From contig JAEWWW010000018.1 of NCBI GenBank assembly GCA_023396215.1, forward strand, positions 1 to 13,582: a DNA stretch of 13,582 bases. The letters are read 5' to 3'. The stretch is from Bacillota bacterium. GTDB lineage: Bacteria; Bacillota; Clostridia; Oscillospirales; Ruminococcaceae. How positions within the stretch are numbered: position 1 is the first letter of the stretch; every line of letters starts with the position of its first letter. The translations under genes and the position numbers were made by a program. Under the pieces are notes generated by a model. That model saw nothing but the letters and a program-made list of their open reading frames with translations. It did no database searches and had not been told where the DNA came from. Shown piece by piece: positions 6,640 through 13,145 of the stretch.

Positions 6640-7428
6640 CTAGCGGGTTCTGGCGCCGGTGCGGGGGTCCAGCACAATGACCTCTACGCCTTTTTGCTCA
6701 ATCCGCTTAATTTCTTCGGGGTCAGCCTGATTGTCTGTGATGATGGTGGTGATATCGGTGATGGGGCAGGTAAAAAAGTTGCGGCAGCAGCCAATCTTGC
6801 TGCCGTTGGCCAAAATCACTCTGGGGCCGACGCAGCGCTCGATCATCTTGGCGTTTACCTGCACCCTCTGCGAGATGGCGGTGGTGATTCCCCCTGTGCT
6901 GCTGATGCCGTTGGCGCCCATAAAGCACTTGGTGGCGGTCACTATGTTCAGGGAATTTAGGGCAAAATCGCCGCTGAGCGAGCCGTCGCAGGGGTTCAGC
7001 TCACCGCCGGTCATAATAATCTGCACGTTGGAATGACGGGCCTCTTTGAGCGCCATCATGTTGTTGGTGATGACCGTCACGCCCTTGCTTTTAATCTGCT
7101 TGAGCATGCGGATGGCGGTCTGGCTGGAGTTGATAAAGATGGTGTCGCCGGGCTCTATCATATTGACCGCATAGTTGGCAATCGCCTGACGAATCAGGGC
7201 GGCGTCATAGCTGTCGGTCGATTCCGGCTGGGCGATATCCAGCCGAATGTCGCCATAAGCGCGCCGCAGCAGGCCGTCCTCTTCCATCTCCTTCAGGTCG
7301 CGCCGAATGGTAATGAGCGAAACAGAAAAAAGCTCGGCCAAATCGGCCATTTTGGTATCGGGGTTTTCCTGAAGGTAAGCCAGGATATTTGCTCTGCGCT
7401 GGTCCACCACCACTTTGCTTCTTTTCAT
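6640..7428 (-). CDS. DeoR-family transcriptional regulator
   Basis: The 262-residue protein has the DeoR-type N-terminal winged helix-turn-helix (about 12-57; DLAELFSVSLITIRRDLKEME, then GLLRRAYGD) and the DeoR C-terminal sensor domain (about 80-235; GDTIFINSSQTA, VITNNMMAL, IIMTGGELNP, CFMGANGIS). Members usually repress sugar-catabolic operons and release DNA on binding a phosphorylated sugar. The ATG at 7428 follows GAGGAC. It is the first gene of a probable two-gene transcript with the sulfatase, so it likely controls that enzyme and itself; the PTS and HAD genes just upstream on the same strand are further candidate targets. A perfect 8 bp inverted repeat lies between its promoter and start codon. 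The stop is TAG. Confidence 0.92.
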   Translation of the reverse strand: MKRSKVVVDQRRANILAYLQENPDTKMADLAELFSVSLITIRRDLKEMEEDGLLRRAYGDIRLDIAQPESTDSYDAALIRQAIANYAVNMIEPGDTIFINSSQTAIRMLKQIKSKGVTVITNNMMALKEARHSNVQIIMTGGELNPCDGSLSGDFALNSLNIVTATKCFMGANGISSTGGITTAISQRVQVNAKMIERCVGPRVILANGSKIGCCRNFFTCPITDITTIITDNQADPEEIKRIEQKGVEVIVLDPRTGARTR

Positions 7429-7447
7429 AAAACCGTCCTCTGATAGA

Positions 7448-7468
7448 TACTTTTAATAAATAAAAGTA
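7448..7468 (-). promoter_or_regulatory. Putative operator upstream of the DeoR-family gene
   Basis: TACTTTTA (7448-7455) and TAAAAGTA (7461-7468) form a perfect 8 bp inverted repeat with a 5 nt spacer, 20-40 nt before the start codon and just downstream of the predicted promoter. This is a sensible place for an autoregulatory repressor site, but binding is inferred only. Confidence 0.4.
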
Positions 7469-7485
7469 GTTCTTTTATTGAATAT

Positions 7486-7514
7486 ACAATATCATAAAAC
7501 CATATATATGGCAA
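7486..7514 (-). promoter_or_regulatory. Probable promoter of the DeoR-sulfatase transcript
   Basis: On the minus strand TTGCCA (plus 7509-7514) stands 17 nt before TATTGT (plus 7486-7491), about 60 nt upstream of the ATG. Transcription would start near 7479, immediately before the inverted repeat at 7448-7468. Confidence 0.45.
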
Positions 7515-7603
7515 CATACCAGAGGCAGAAGCGGGGGGCATTTTGGGGTGTATCGGCAGCGTTTAAGCCAAATATAGTTGGACAGATTTTTAAGAAAAAT
7601 AGA

Positions 7604-7630
7604 AACCGGATTACCCTTTAAAAATCGGTT
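7604..7630. repeat. Inverted repeat overlapping the orphan promoter
   Basis: AACCGGATT (7604-7612) and AATCGGTT (7623-7630) are inverted copies with one extra base in the left arm. The right arm runs into the -35 box of the plus-strand promoter at 7629, where a regulator could bind. Confidence 0.35.
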
Positions 7631-7657
7631 GACACGCGGTTTGTAATATGATAAAAT
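7629..7657 (+). promoter_or_regulatory. Strong consensus-like promoter with no downstream gene
   Basis: TTGACA (7629-7634) is separated by exactly 17 nt from TAAAAT (7652-7657), a near-ideal housekeeping promoter on the plus strand. The next sense-strand gene on this strand is several kilobases away; downstream lies the 3' end of the oppositely oriented HAD gene. Confidence 0.65.
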
Positions 7658-7663
7658 TCATAT

Positions 7664-7850
7664 AAATAATTGATTTGATTAAATTATATTATAAATTATC
7701 ATATAAATCAATTCATTTAGCTATAAAACCCTAAAATGAAACTGATGACACCGTGGGGTTTCGGATGCCGATGGGGCATAAAGTCCACCGAAGCTTCTCT
7801 GCACATTACCAAAGACCGGCCCGCCGATTTGCGTTGGTGGACCGGTTTTT
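7664..7850 (+). ncRNA. Candidate small RNA or orphan leader
   Basis: The interval runs from the expected start of the TTGACA/TAAAAT promoter to the T-tract of the terminator at 7815-7850, about 187 nt. Its 5' end is an AT-rich hairpin: AATTGATTT (7668-7676) pairs with AAATCAATT (7705-7713). A second alternative pairing exists between GTCCACCGA (7783-7791) and TTGGTGGAC (7834-7842), which would break the terminator stem. No known riboswitch or 6S-like core was recognised, and no convincing peptide is encoded: the ATG at 7736 opens a frame that runs on antisense to the HAD gene. Existence of the transcript is inferred. Confidence 0.4.
7815..7850 (+). terminator. Intrinsic terminator of the orphan unit
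   Basis: ACCGGCCCGCC (7815-7825) pairs with GGTGGACCGGT (7836-7846) with one mismatch and one G-U pair, followed by TTTTT (7846-7850) on the plus strand. The minus-strand side has only a short T-run, so it would be a weaker terminator for the HAD gene, which ends at 7856. Confidence 0.6.
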
Positions 7851-7855
7851 GGTGC

Positions 7856-8659
7856 TCAGAGAAACCGGCGTACAGCCTGTGCCAGACCGTCGTGGTCGTT
7901 ATCGGCTGTGATGTGGATATCCTCCAGCGCGTTGCCCATGGCGACGCTCAGGCCGGCGGTGCGCAGCATGCCCATGTCGTTTATGCTGTCGCCGACAGCC
8001 ATCACCTCATGCAGCGGTATCTCCAGCATTTCGCAGAGTGTGCGCAGGGCGTTGCCCTTGTCCACCCCTTTTGCGCTCGCCTCCAGACTGTAGGGGGCCG
8101 ACGAGGTGACAGAAACGCCAAAGGCCTCCTGCAGGTGGCTGCTGACCTGCGCCCGCTTGTGGTCGTCCGCAATGTGCAGAAACATTTTCTCCGGCGAGGC
8201 GTCCTCCGCCTGCAGCACGGCGTCCAGGTTTTCTACCGGAACGCGGCTGAGCAGATAGCGCCGCCGCAACGCCTCGTCCAATATGTGGCGGGGGGCGTTT
8301 TCATAGCAGTGCCGCGCCGCAAATACCTGGCCGTCGACATAAATATCGGTGCAGATATCAAGGGACTGGGCGTAGGCCAAAATCGAGCGGGCCTGACGGC
8401 CGGTCAGCAGGCTTTGCCAGAGAGGCGCTTTCTGCTCTATATCATAGATAACGGCCCCGTTGAGCAAAATCAGATAACGCAGCCCGGGCAGCTCCAGCAC
8501 CGGGGCAGGAATGCGCATAAGGGCACGCCCGGTGGCGGGGACAAGGATAACCCCACGCTGAGAGGCCTCGCCCAATGCCTGCAGGCCGGCCCGGCTTGGC
8601 GTATCGCTGCTTTCCAGCAGGGTTCGATCCAGATCAAAGGCTATCAAACGAACCGCCAT
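7856..8659 (-). CDS. Cof-type HAD-superfamily phosphatase
   Basis: The 267-residue protein is a class IIB (Cof/YbiV-like) haloacid-dehalogenase-family hydrolase, usually a magnesium-dependent phosphatase of sugar phosphates or flavin-like phosphates. All four core motifs are visible: DLDRT with D9 as nucleophile and D11 as acid/base, T43 in PATGRAL, K201 in KGVDKGNAL, and the metal-binding GDSINDMGM at 223-231. The cap domain lies about 80-190. ATG at 8659 follows AAAGGAG with suitable spacing. It stands 27 bp after the small membrane-protein gene and is probably cotranscribed with it. The substrate cannot be read from the sequence; proximity to a PTS and a DeoR regulator fits a sugar phosphate. 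Confidence 0.92.
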   Translation of the reverse strand: MAVRLIAFDLDRTLLESSDTPSRAGLQALGEASQRGVILVPATGRALMRIPAPVLELPGLRYLILLNGAVIYDIEQKAPLWQSLLTGRQARSILAYAQSLDICTDIYVDGQVFAARHCYENAPRHILDEALRRRYLLSRVPVENLDAVLQAEDASPEKMFLHIADDHKRAQVSSHLQEAFGVSVTSSAPYSLEASAKGVDKGNALRTLCEMLEIPLHEVMAVGDSINDMGMLRTAGLSVAMGNALEDIHITADNDHDGLAQAVRRFL

Positions 8660-8686
8660 TTCAAGCTCCTTTCAAGGGTGACGTGT

Positions 8687-9205
8687 TTACGGCTTCTGCC
8701 TATCCACAGACGCTTTGCGGCGGCCTTTGGGGCTGCTGCGCCCCGCCTCCAATACCTGATAGAATGTCCTGGTCACGTTAAAGCAGCTTTGGTCGGCGGT
8801 TTTCACCAGATAGGCGCTGGCTAGAATTCTACTGGTTTTCAGCGACATCTCGCGGATATCCTCATAGCGGAACTTGCGGTGGTAGTAGATGAAAAAGTCG
8901 TCGCAATAGTAGCTCCGGCGCACCAGCTCGGTGTGAATCATTTCGGAAACCGCGATGAGGGCGACCACCACCCAAAGCACCGTCGCCTGCAGGTCGCTCT
9001 GGTTTTTGAAAACCAGCCACAGCGCGCAGGCAAACAGTAGCCCGTAGCTCAGCATCGGCAGCCGGGTTTCATCCAGCATCATCAGCGCGTAGCCCTGCTG
9101 GTTGCACTCCTTCAGCAGCTTCTGCCTTTTGCGGTAAAAGGCAAAGCGGCGGTAGATGATGGGCAAGCAGGCCAGCACAATGAAGCCCAACAACAAGTAA
9201 TTCAT
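8687..9205 (-). CDS. Small membrane protein of unknown function
   Basis: The 172-residue product was not assigned to a named family. It has about three hydrophobic segments, residues 3-19 (LLLGFIVLACLPIIY), 50-67 (PMLSYGLLFACALWLVF) and 73-92 (TVLWVVVALIAVSEMI). These are followed by a soluble C-terminal part with RRSYYCDDFFIYYHRKFRYEDI, which resembles the PH-like tails of small Firmicute membrane proteins (weak impression only), and a very basic end. ATG at 9205 follows GGTGGAG. It lies between the terminator after the PTS IIB gene and the HAD gene, so it probably starts a two-gene transcript; no clear promoter was recognised in 9206-9280. It is complete, but its function is unknown. Confidence 0.8.
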   Translation of the reverse strand: MNYLLLGFIVLACLPIIYRRFAFYRKRQKLLKECNQQGYALMMLDETRLPMLSYGLLFACALWLVFKNQSDLQATVLWVVVALIAVSEMIHTELVRRSYYCDDFFIYYHRKFRYEDIREMSLKTSRILASAYLVKTADQSCFNVTRTFYQVLEAGRSSPKGRRKASVDRQKP

Positions 9206-9280
9206 AGGTTCTCCACCTTAAGCTTTCCTTTCCAGAGCCTCGTTTTTTAGAAGCCTGAACCCAAATTTTAGCCTGATTGC

Positions 9281-9314
9281 AAAACACAGCCACCCTTATT
9301 AGTGGCTGTGTTTT
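9281..9314. terminator. Terminator after the PTS IIB gene
   Basis: AAAACACAGCCAC (9281-9293) and GTGGCTGTGTTTT (9302-9314) form a perfect 13 bp stem with an 8 nt loop, giving a T4 end on either strand. It lies about 40 nt past the IIB stop codon and separates the PTS transcript from the membrane-protein/HAD pair. Confidence 0.8.
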
Positions 9315-9351
9315 GCTGTTGGCGAGAGAATAACCACTTACATGGGTGAAA

Positions 9352-9690
9352 TCATCTGGCGGCTGAGGGTTGCTGCGATGTCTGGGCGTCGGGGTAATAC
9401 TGCTCAACGACTTCACGAATTTGATTGGCGATGGTTTTTCCGTCCATTACGTTGATGATAGGGATCATATGTACGCCTGGGATGGGGTCTAATCCCTGCG
9501 TCAGTTTTTTGGAGATTGCAATGATATCCACCCAGCCTTTAAAGGATGTCATTTCCCCCAAAGCGGTGTGCTTCAGGTTTGCGCGGATGCCGGCCTCCTT
9601 CAGGGCCTTGCCGACCACCACTTCAGAAATGGCGCTGCTGCCCAATCCATATCCACAAACCATCAGAACATTCACAGAATCCTTGCCCAT
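9352..9690 (-). CDS. PTS EIIB component, ascorbate (UlaB/SgaB) type
   Basis: The 112-residue cytoplasmic protein carries the IIB phosphocysteine loop near its N-terminus, VLMVCGYGLGSSA, with C12 as the residue that passes phosphate from IIA to the incoming sugar. Length and motif fit the lactose/ascorbate IIB fold (a small alpha/beta domain). ATG at 9690 follows GGGAGGT with 7 nt spacing. It comes 80 bp after the IIC gene on the same strand and is the last gene of the transcript, followed by a strong terminator. The pairing with a UlaA-type IIC supports the ascorbate-family assignment; the actual sugar may differ. The final residues (TSQQPSAAR) are a short non-conserved tail. The gene appears intact. 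Confidence 0.9.
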   Translation of the reverse strand: MGKDSVNVLMVCGYGLGSSAISEVVVGKALKEAGIRANLKHTALGEMTSFKGWVDIIAISKKLTQGLDPIPGVHMIPIINVMDGKTIANQIREVVEQYYPDAQTSQQPSAAR

Positions 9691-9770
9691 TTTTCAACCT
9701 CCCATCTCATTAACCCGCGTTAAGGTAATTGCATCGTATGTATATGCGCCGGTACAAGCCTTATTCCAGT

Positions 9771-11036
9771 TTAGTGGATAAGCTTTCCTACAAACTTGAG
9801 GACTTCGGTGATGGCGGGCCATACGGTCGCCCAGTCGAACATGCCATTCCAGCCCACGCCGCCGGGGTATTCCATCAGCTTGATGGCCCAAACGGTGCCA
9901 AAGGTTTGAATAAACGCCAGAATAATACAGCAGATAATCAACGACTTGATGCCGCCGTATTTGTTGGCCACCACGCCCACGGCGCCGCCGGTGAAGAACA
10001 GGGGGATAAAGCCGGGCAGAACCATAATGGGGCTGTTAATCGCAAGCAGTACCAGCATAGCTGCAACGGTGCCCAGTGTGGTGAAAACAAAGCCGAGGGT
10101 GGCAGCGTTGGGCGAGAAGGGCAGCAGCGCGGCCACGTCGATGGCGGGCACGGCGTTGGGAACCACTTTGTCCTGAATGCCCTTGAAGGCGCTGACCAGC
10201 TCGGAGCACATTATGCGCACGCCGGTGATGAGGATGACCATGTTCATCGAGAAGACGATGCCCAGATTGACGATGTACACCAGCCAGTGCTTGCCGCCTG
10301 CCAGCTCGGTGATGCCCGCAAAGCCCAACGGGGACATGTAGGCACCCATAAAGACAATCATCAGGATGGCAACAGCAGTGACGTTGTTGTTGAAGATACC
10401 CAGCCAACCGGGCAGAGAAAGGTTCTCGACGTCATTTTCGGGTTTGCCCAGCTTATGGGCAAATTTTGAGAAGAACCAAAGACCAATCTGCTGGTTGTGG
10501 CCGATGGTGAAGCCGCCGCCGTCGGTTACCTTATCGCAGACGCCCACGGCCAAAGTGGTGGAGTAGGCCCAGTAAAGCCCCACCAGGATACCGGCGATTA
10601 CCATCGAAGCGGTATTGCTCAGCCCCAGATAGGCGACCACCAGCCAAAGCGCAGCCTGCGAGTGGGCAACGCCCGAGTTGCCGGTGAGCAGAACGCCTTC
10701 CGCCTTGGTGAACTTACCGAAGTAGACGAAAATCAGGTTAATCGCGAACGCAATCATATAAACATAGCCCACCAGACCAAAGAGGTCGCCAAGGGCTTCG
10801 GTAGTGACGGCGCGCATGGCATAGGGGTCCATGATATAGCCAGAGATGCCAATGGAGTCGAATACGGCAGTGGTGATGGGTTTAAACGCGTTGGAGAACT
10901 GACTGCCGCCGAAGATAACCATCTGGATGCCTACCATGGTGGTAAAGGTGCTGGTGATAACCTTGGCTGCGCTGTTTTTGCCGATGATAGAGCCGATGCA
11001 GACCAACAGGCCCATCAGCAGGGTGGGTTCCATCAA
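9771..11036 (-). CDS. PTS EIIC component, ascorbate (UlaA/SgaT) family, with upstream in-frame TAG
   Basis: This integral membrane protein (421 residues from TTG at 11036, 420 from ATG at 11033) is the sugar channel of a PTS. It has about ten hydrophobic segments and family blocks VTDGGGFTIGHNQQ, LGKPENDVENLSLPGWL, VRIMCSELVSAFKGI, AIDVAALLPFSPNA and LPGFIPLFFTGGAVGVVAN, close to those of E. coli UlaA. The best-supported start is not the one listed: an ATG at 11066 has AAGGAGAGAGG in front, but its frame reads MAIYKAV, then TAG (11045-11043), then SLLMEPTLLMG in the same frame as the rest. No good ribosome site serves TTG 11036 or ATG 11033. Thus the gene has a nonsense change, is translated by reinitiation, or TAG is read through. 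It lies 85 bp after the propeller gene and 80 bp before IIB. Confidence 0.85.
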   Translation of the reverse strand: MMEPTLLMGLLVCIGSIIGKNSAAKVITSTFTTMVGIQMVIFGGSQFSNAFKPITTAVFDSIGISGYIMDPYAMRAVTTEALGDLFGLVGYVYMIAFAINLIFVYFGKFTKAEGVLLTGNSGVAHSQAALWLVVAYLGLSNTASMVIAGILVGLYWAYSTTLAVGVCDKVTDGGGFTIGHNQQIGLWFFSKFAHKLGKPENDVENLSLPGWLGIFNNNVTAVAILMIVFMGAYMSPLGFAGITELAGGKHWLVYIVNLGIVFSMNMVILITGVRIMCSELVSAFKGIQDKVVPNAVPAIDVAALLPFSPNAATLGFVFTTLGTVAAMLVLLAINSPIMVLPGFIPLFFTGGAVGVVANKYGGIKSLIICCIILAFIQTFGTVWAIKLMEYPGGVGWNGMFDWATVWPAITEVLKFVGKLIH

Positions 11037-11151
11037 AAGACTCTAGACTGCCTTGTAAATTGCCATTTATTCCTCTCTCCTTTTCCCCGTTAAGTACTAT
11101 GCCTTTAGAAACCGGTTTTTGCTTTTATTCTCTCGCTTTCTATAAACAGTT

Positions 11152-12308
11152 TCAACGGTTTCCTGTATATTCCAGAATATACATGCTGCCGTCAAAACGA
11201 TCAACGATGTAGATGAGGCCGTCGGCATCGACAAATACGTTGTTGGTTTTGATGACCTGCTGCCCCTCAGGCTTTGCGGGGATAAAGTAGCCCACCTCTT
11301 TGGGGCGGTATTTGTCCTGAATATCAATGATGCGCAGCCCGCCGTTGAAGTAGGTGATATAGACCAGTTGGTCGTCTATCAGCGAGCCCGGCCGCCGCTC
11401 GTGAATGTTGTGGCACCCAAAACGCTTGCCCTTGGTTGCAAAGCCCTCGCTTTCCACCTGAATGGTGGCGACTGGAACGGGGGTGGCCTCGTTGCGGATA
11501 TCCACAATCTAGGCGTATTTTTCGGGTTCCTGACACAGGTCGGCGTAGGCCTCGTCGGTCACCACCAAAATCTCCCGTTCGGGTATCGGCAGCGCCGTGT
11601 GGGTCAGCCCGCCAAAGGGGGGCACCAGCTCATATGCGCCACCATCCTGGGCTTGCTGTAGTCCGAGATATCGATGATGGTGAAGCCGCCGTCGGTCCAG
11701 CCAAGATAGGCCTGGTCGCCACAGACGTAGGGAGGGCCATGGGCCCGCACCTTTTTGCTCTCCTCCCAGGTGGGCTTTTCGCCGCCTGCTTCCCACATGC
11801 CGGGCAGCCAGAAGCGGCCGACCTCGGTGGGGCTGGTGGGGTCCGACAGGTCAAGAATCAGGTAGATACAGTCGGTGAAGCCCTCGGGCTGGGCGGTTAC
11901 GTGGGCGTACTTGCCATCCACAAACCACATGCGGTGGGCGCCCTTGCCGGTGGTGGGCATAAAGCCGATTTCACGGGGAGCGGTCTTATCCGCGATATCA
12001 AACACCCGTATACCGGCTGTCCAGCTTTCGACGTTGCCCAGACGCTCGTTGTTAATCAGCATCACGTCGCCCGAAACCTGCACCTTATGGGAATGGGTGT
12101 TGGGGGGCGAGGCCACCTTGCTCAAAACCTTGGGCGCGTGGGGGTTGCCCACGTCCACCAGTGTGATGCCCCCTGTGCTCATATGGGCGATATAGGCCAC
12201 CTTGTTGTCTACGATAATCTGCCCGGCTCCATCGTCGGCAATTTTTGTTTTGCTGATGACGCGGACGTTTTTGCGGTGTTCGCGGTGATCGGCCATATAG
12301 CACTTCAC
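11152..12308 (-). pseudogene. LVIVD-repeat beta-propeller protein, frameshifted and with in-frame TAG
   Basis: GTG at 12308, after GGGAGGT, opens a protein with LVIVD-type repeats: GITLVDVGNPHAPKVL, GIRVFDIADKTAPREIG, IYLILDLSDPTSPTEVG, GFTIIDISDYSKPRMVA, IVDIRNEATPVPVAT and LRIIDIQDKYRPKEVG. That implies a roughly six-bladed beta-propeller of about 385 residues. The first frame stops at 11604 after MSWCPPLAG; the sequence resumes one frame over as FGGLTHTALPIPER, as if one base were missing from the C6 run (plus 11617-11622). A second break, EKYA-TAG-IVDIR (TAG at plus 11509-11511), stands where the family would carry a sense codon, probably tryptophan. The rest continues to a TGA at 11152. 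There is no signal peptide, so it is cytoplasmic. Histidines occur at the start of most blades. It heads the IIC-IIB transcript. It is either a decaying gene, a sequence-error artefact or a recoded gene; family function is unknown. Confidence 0.82.
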
Positions 12309-12343
12309 AAATTAACCTCCCAGTATTTCAAAACGATTAAATA

Positions 12344-12391
12344 ATATTTTATGATAATTGTTAAAGGTTATATTAATTTATCATAAAATAT
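12344..12391 (-). promoter_or_regulatory. Perfect 14 bp inverted repeat, likely operator
   Basis: ATATTTTATGATAA (12344-12357) and its exact reverse complement (12378-12391) are separated by 20 nt. They lie just downstream of the predicted start of the propeller-PTS transcript, so they could be an operator pair or an untranslated-leader hairpin. A similar TATCATAAAA occurs at 7490-7499, in the DeoR promoter. Confidence 0.5.
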
Positions 12392-12405
12392 ATGGTGTGG
12401 CTTTA

Positions 12406-12434
12406 ATTATATAGAGGGGGATATTACCTGTCGA
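12406..12434 (-). promoter_or_regulatory. Promoter of the propeller-PTS IIC-IIB transcript
   Basis: On the minus strand TCGACA (plus 12429-12434) is followed after 17 nt by a perfect TATAAT (plus 12406-12411). The start would be near 12399, giving a leader of about 90 nt before the GTG at 12308. Confidence 0.6.
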
Positions 12435-12572
12435 TTATTTTTAAACAAATTTTTATTTTTTCCTATTAACCACAAAGTTTAGGTTATAAATTATAATAAA
12501 ACGTTAATATAAATTAATAAATCGTAAATAATAACTAAAACCCACCCTTTGAATTTAGTTTTATTTTTGCTA

Positions 12573-12602
12573 TTTACAATTTATTAATTGATATAATATA
12601 AT
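12573..12602 (+). promoter_or_regulatory. Promoter of the PTS IIA gene
   Basis: TTTACA (12573-12578) and TATAAT (12597-12602) are 18 nt apart, about 70 nt before the IIA start. The surrounding 12309-12671 is very AT-rich, so chance matches are common and the exact boxes are uncertain. Confidence 0.45.
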
Positions 12603-12671
12603 CGTAAAAAATATAAATAAGTTAAATATAATATTTTTTATGAAACAATAATTTCTTTGGGGGATGTAGCA

Positions 12672-13106
12672 ATGCTGAAAACAATGCTGGAAAAAAACCT
12701 GTACTCGGTCCACGATGGGTTCGACAACTGGGAGGACGCCCTGCGCGCCGCGGTTGTTCCGATGGTCAGGAGCAATATTGTCACCGAGCGGTATGCCGAC
12801 AGCATCATCGCCGCTGTTCATCAGTTTGGGCCTTATATCGTTATCGCCCCTGATATCTGCATCCCCCACGCCAACGACCCCGAAAATGTAAACGAGAGCG
12901 CCATCTGCTTTATGAAGACGGTGCGCCCGGTATCCTTCGGCGACGAGCCCGACGAGAGTGCGCGGCTGTTTTTCGTTCTGGCCGCTAAGGATGAGAAAAT
13001 CCACCTGCAAAATATGCGCGCGCTTATGAAGCTGCTCAGCGACCCGGCGTTGATGGAGCCGCTGAGCGAGGTCACCTGCGAGGAGGAGCTTCTGGCGCTG
13101 ATGTAA
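12672..13106 (+). CDS. PTS EIIA component (mannitol/fructose/ascorbate IIA fold)
   Basis: The 144-residue cytoplasmic protein has the PTS_EIIA_2 pattern. The phosphorylated histidine is expected at H66 in IAPDICIPHA, and the second conserved histidine is H50 in IIAAVHQFGPY. It would take phosphate from HPr and hand it to the IIB cysteine. ATG at 12672 follows GGGGGA with about 8 nt spacing; an in-frame TTG at 12657 is possible but lacks a ribosome site. It is transcribed away from the IIC-IIB transcript across a 363 bp AT-rich region, so the PTS is split between two divergent units that probably share control. It is followed after 39 bp by the YoaK-like gene. It appears intact, unlike the first genes of the opposite transcript. 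Confidence 0.9.
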   Translation: MLKTMLEKNLYSVHDGFDNWEDALRAAVVPMVRSNIVTERYADSIIAAVHQFGPYIVIAPDICIPHANDPENVNESAICFMKTVRPVSFGDEPDESARLFFVLAAKDEKIHLQNMRALMKLLSDPALMEPLSEVTCEEELLALM

Positions 13107-13145
13107 AATACAAGGCCTCGGACTGGTAAAGAAAGGGCTTGCCTT

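Noticed and set aside
4993..6960. Very long plus-strand open frame (about 650 codons) opposite the sulfatase
   Set aside because: It mirrors the sulfatase and DeoR genes, which have intact motifs, ribosome sites and sensible starts; the product shows only repetitive V, A, G, H-rich sequence.
7664..7850. Known riboswitch or 6S RNA identity for the orphan unit
   Set aside because: I could not match conserved cores of known classes; only promoter, hairpins and terminator are supported.
7736..8824. Plus-strand open frame beginning with ATG downstream of the orphan promoter
   Set aside because: Tempting because of the strong promoter, but no ribosome site precedes the ATG, a terminator lies early inside it, and most of it is antisense to the HAD gene.
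9729..10469. Plus-strand open frame opposite PTS IIC
   Set aside because: Antisense to a membrane protein with clear UlaA-family motifs; composition rich in H, D, Q and G is typical of antisense translation.
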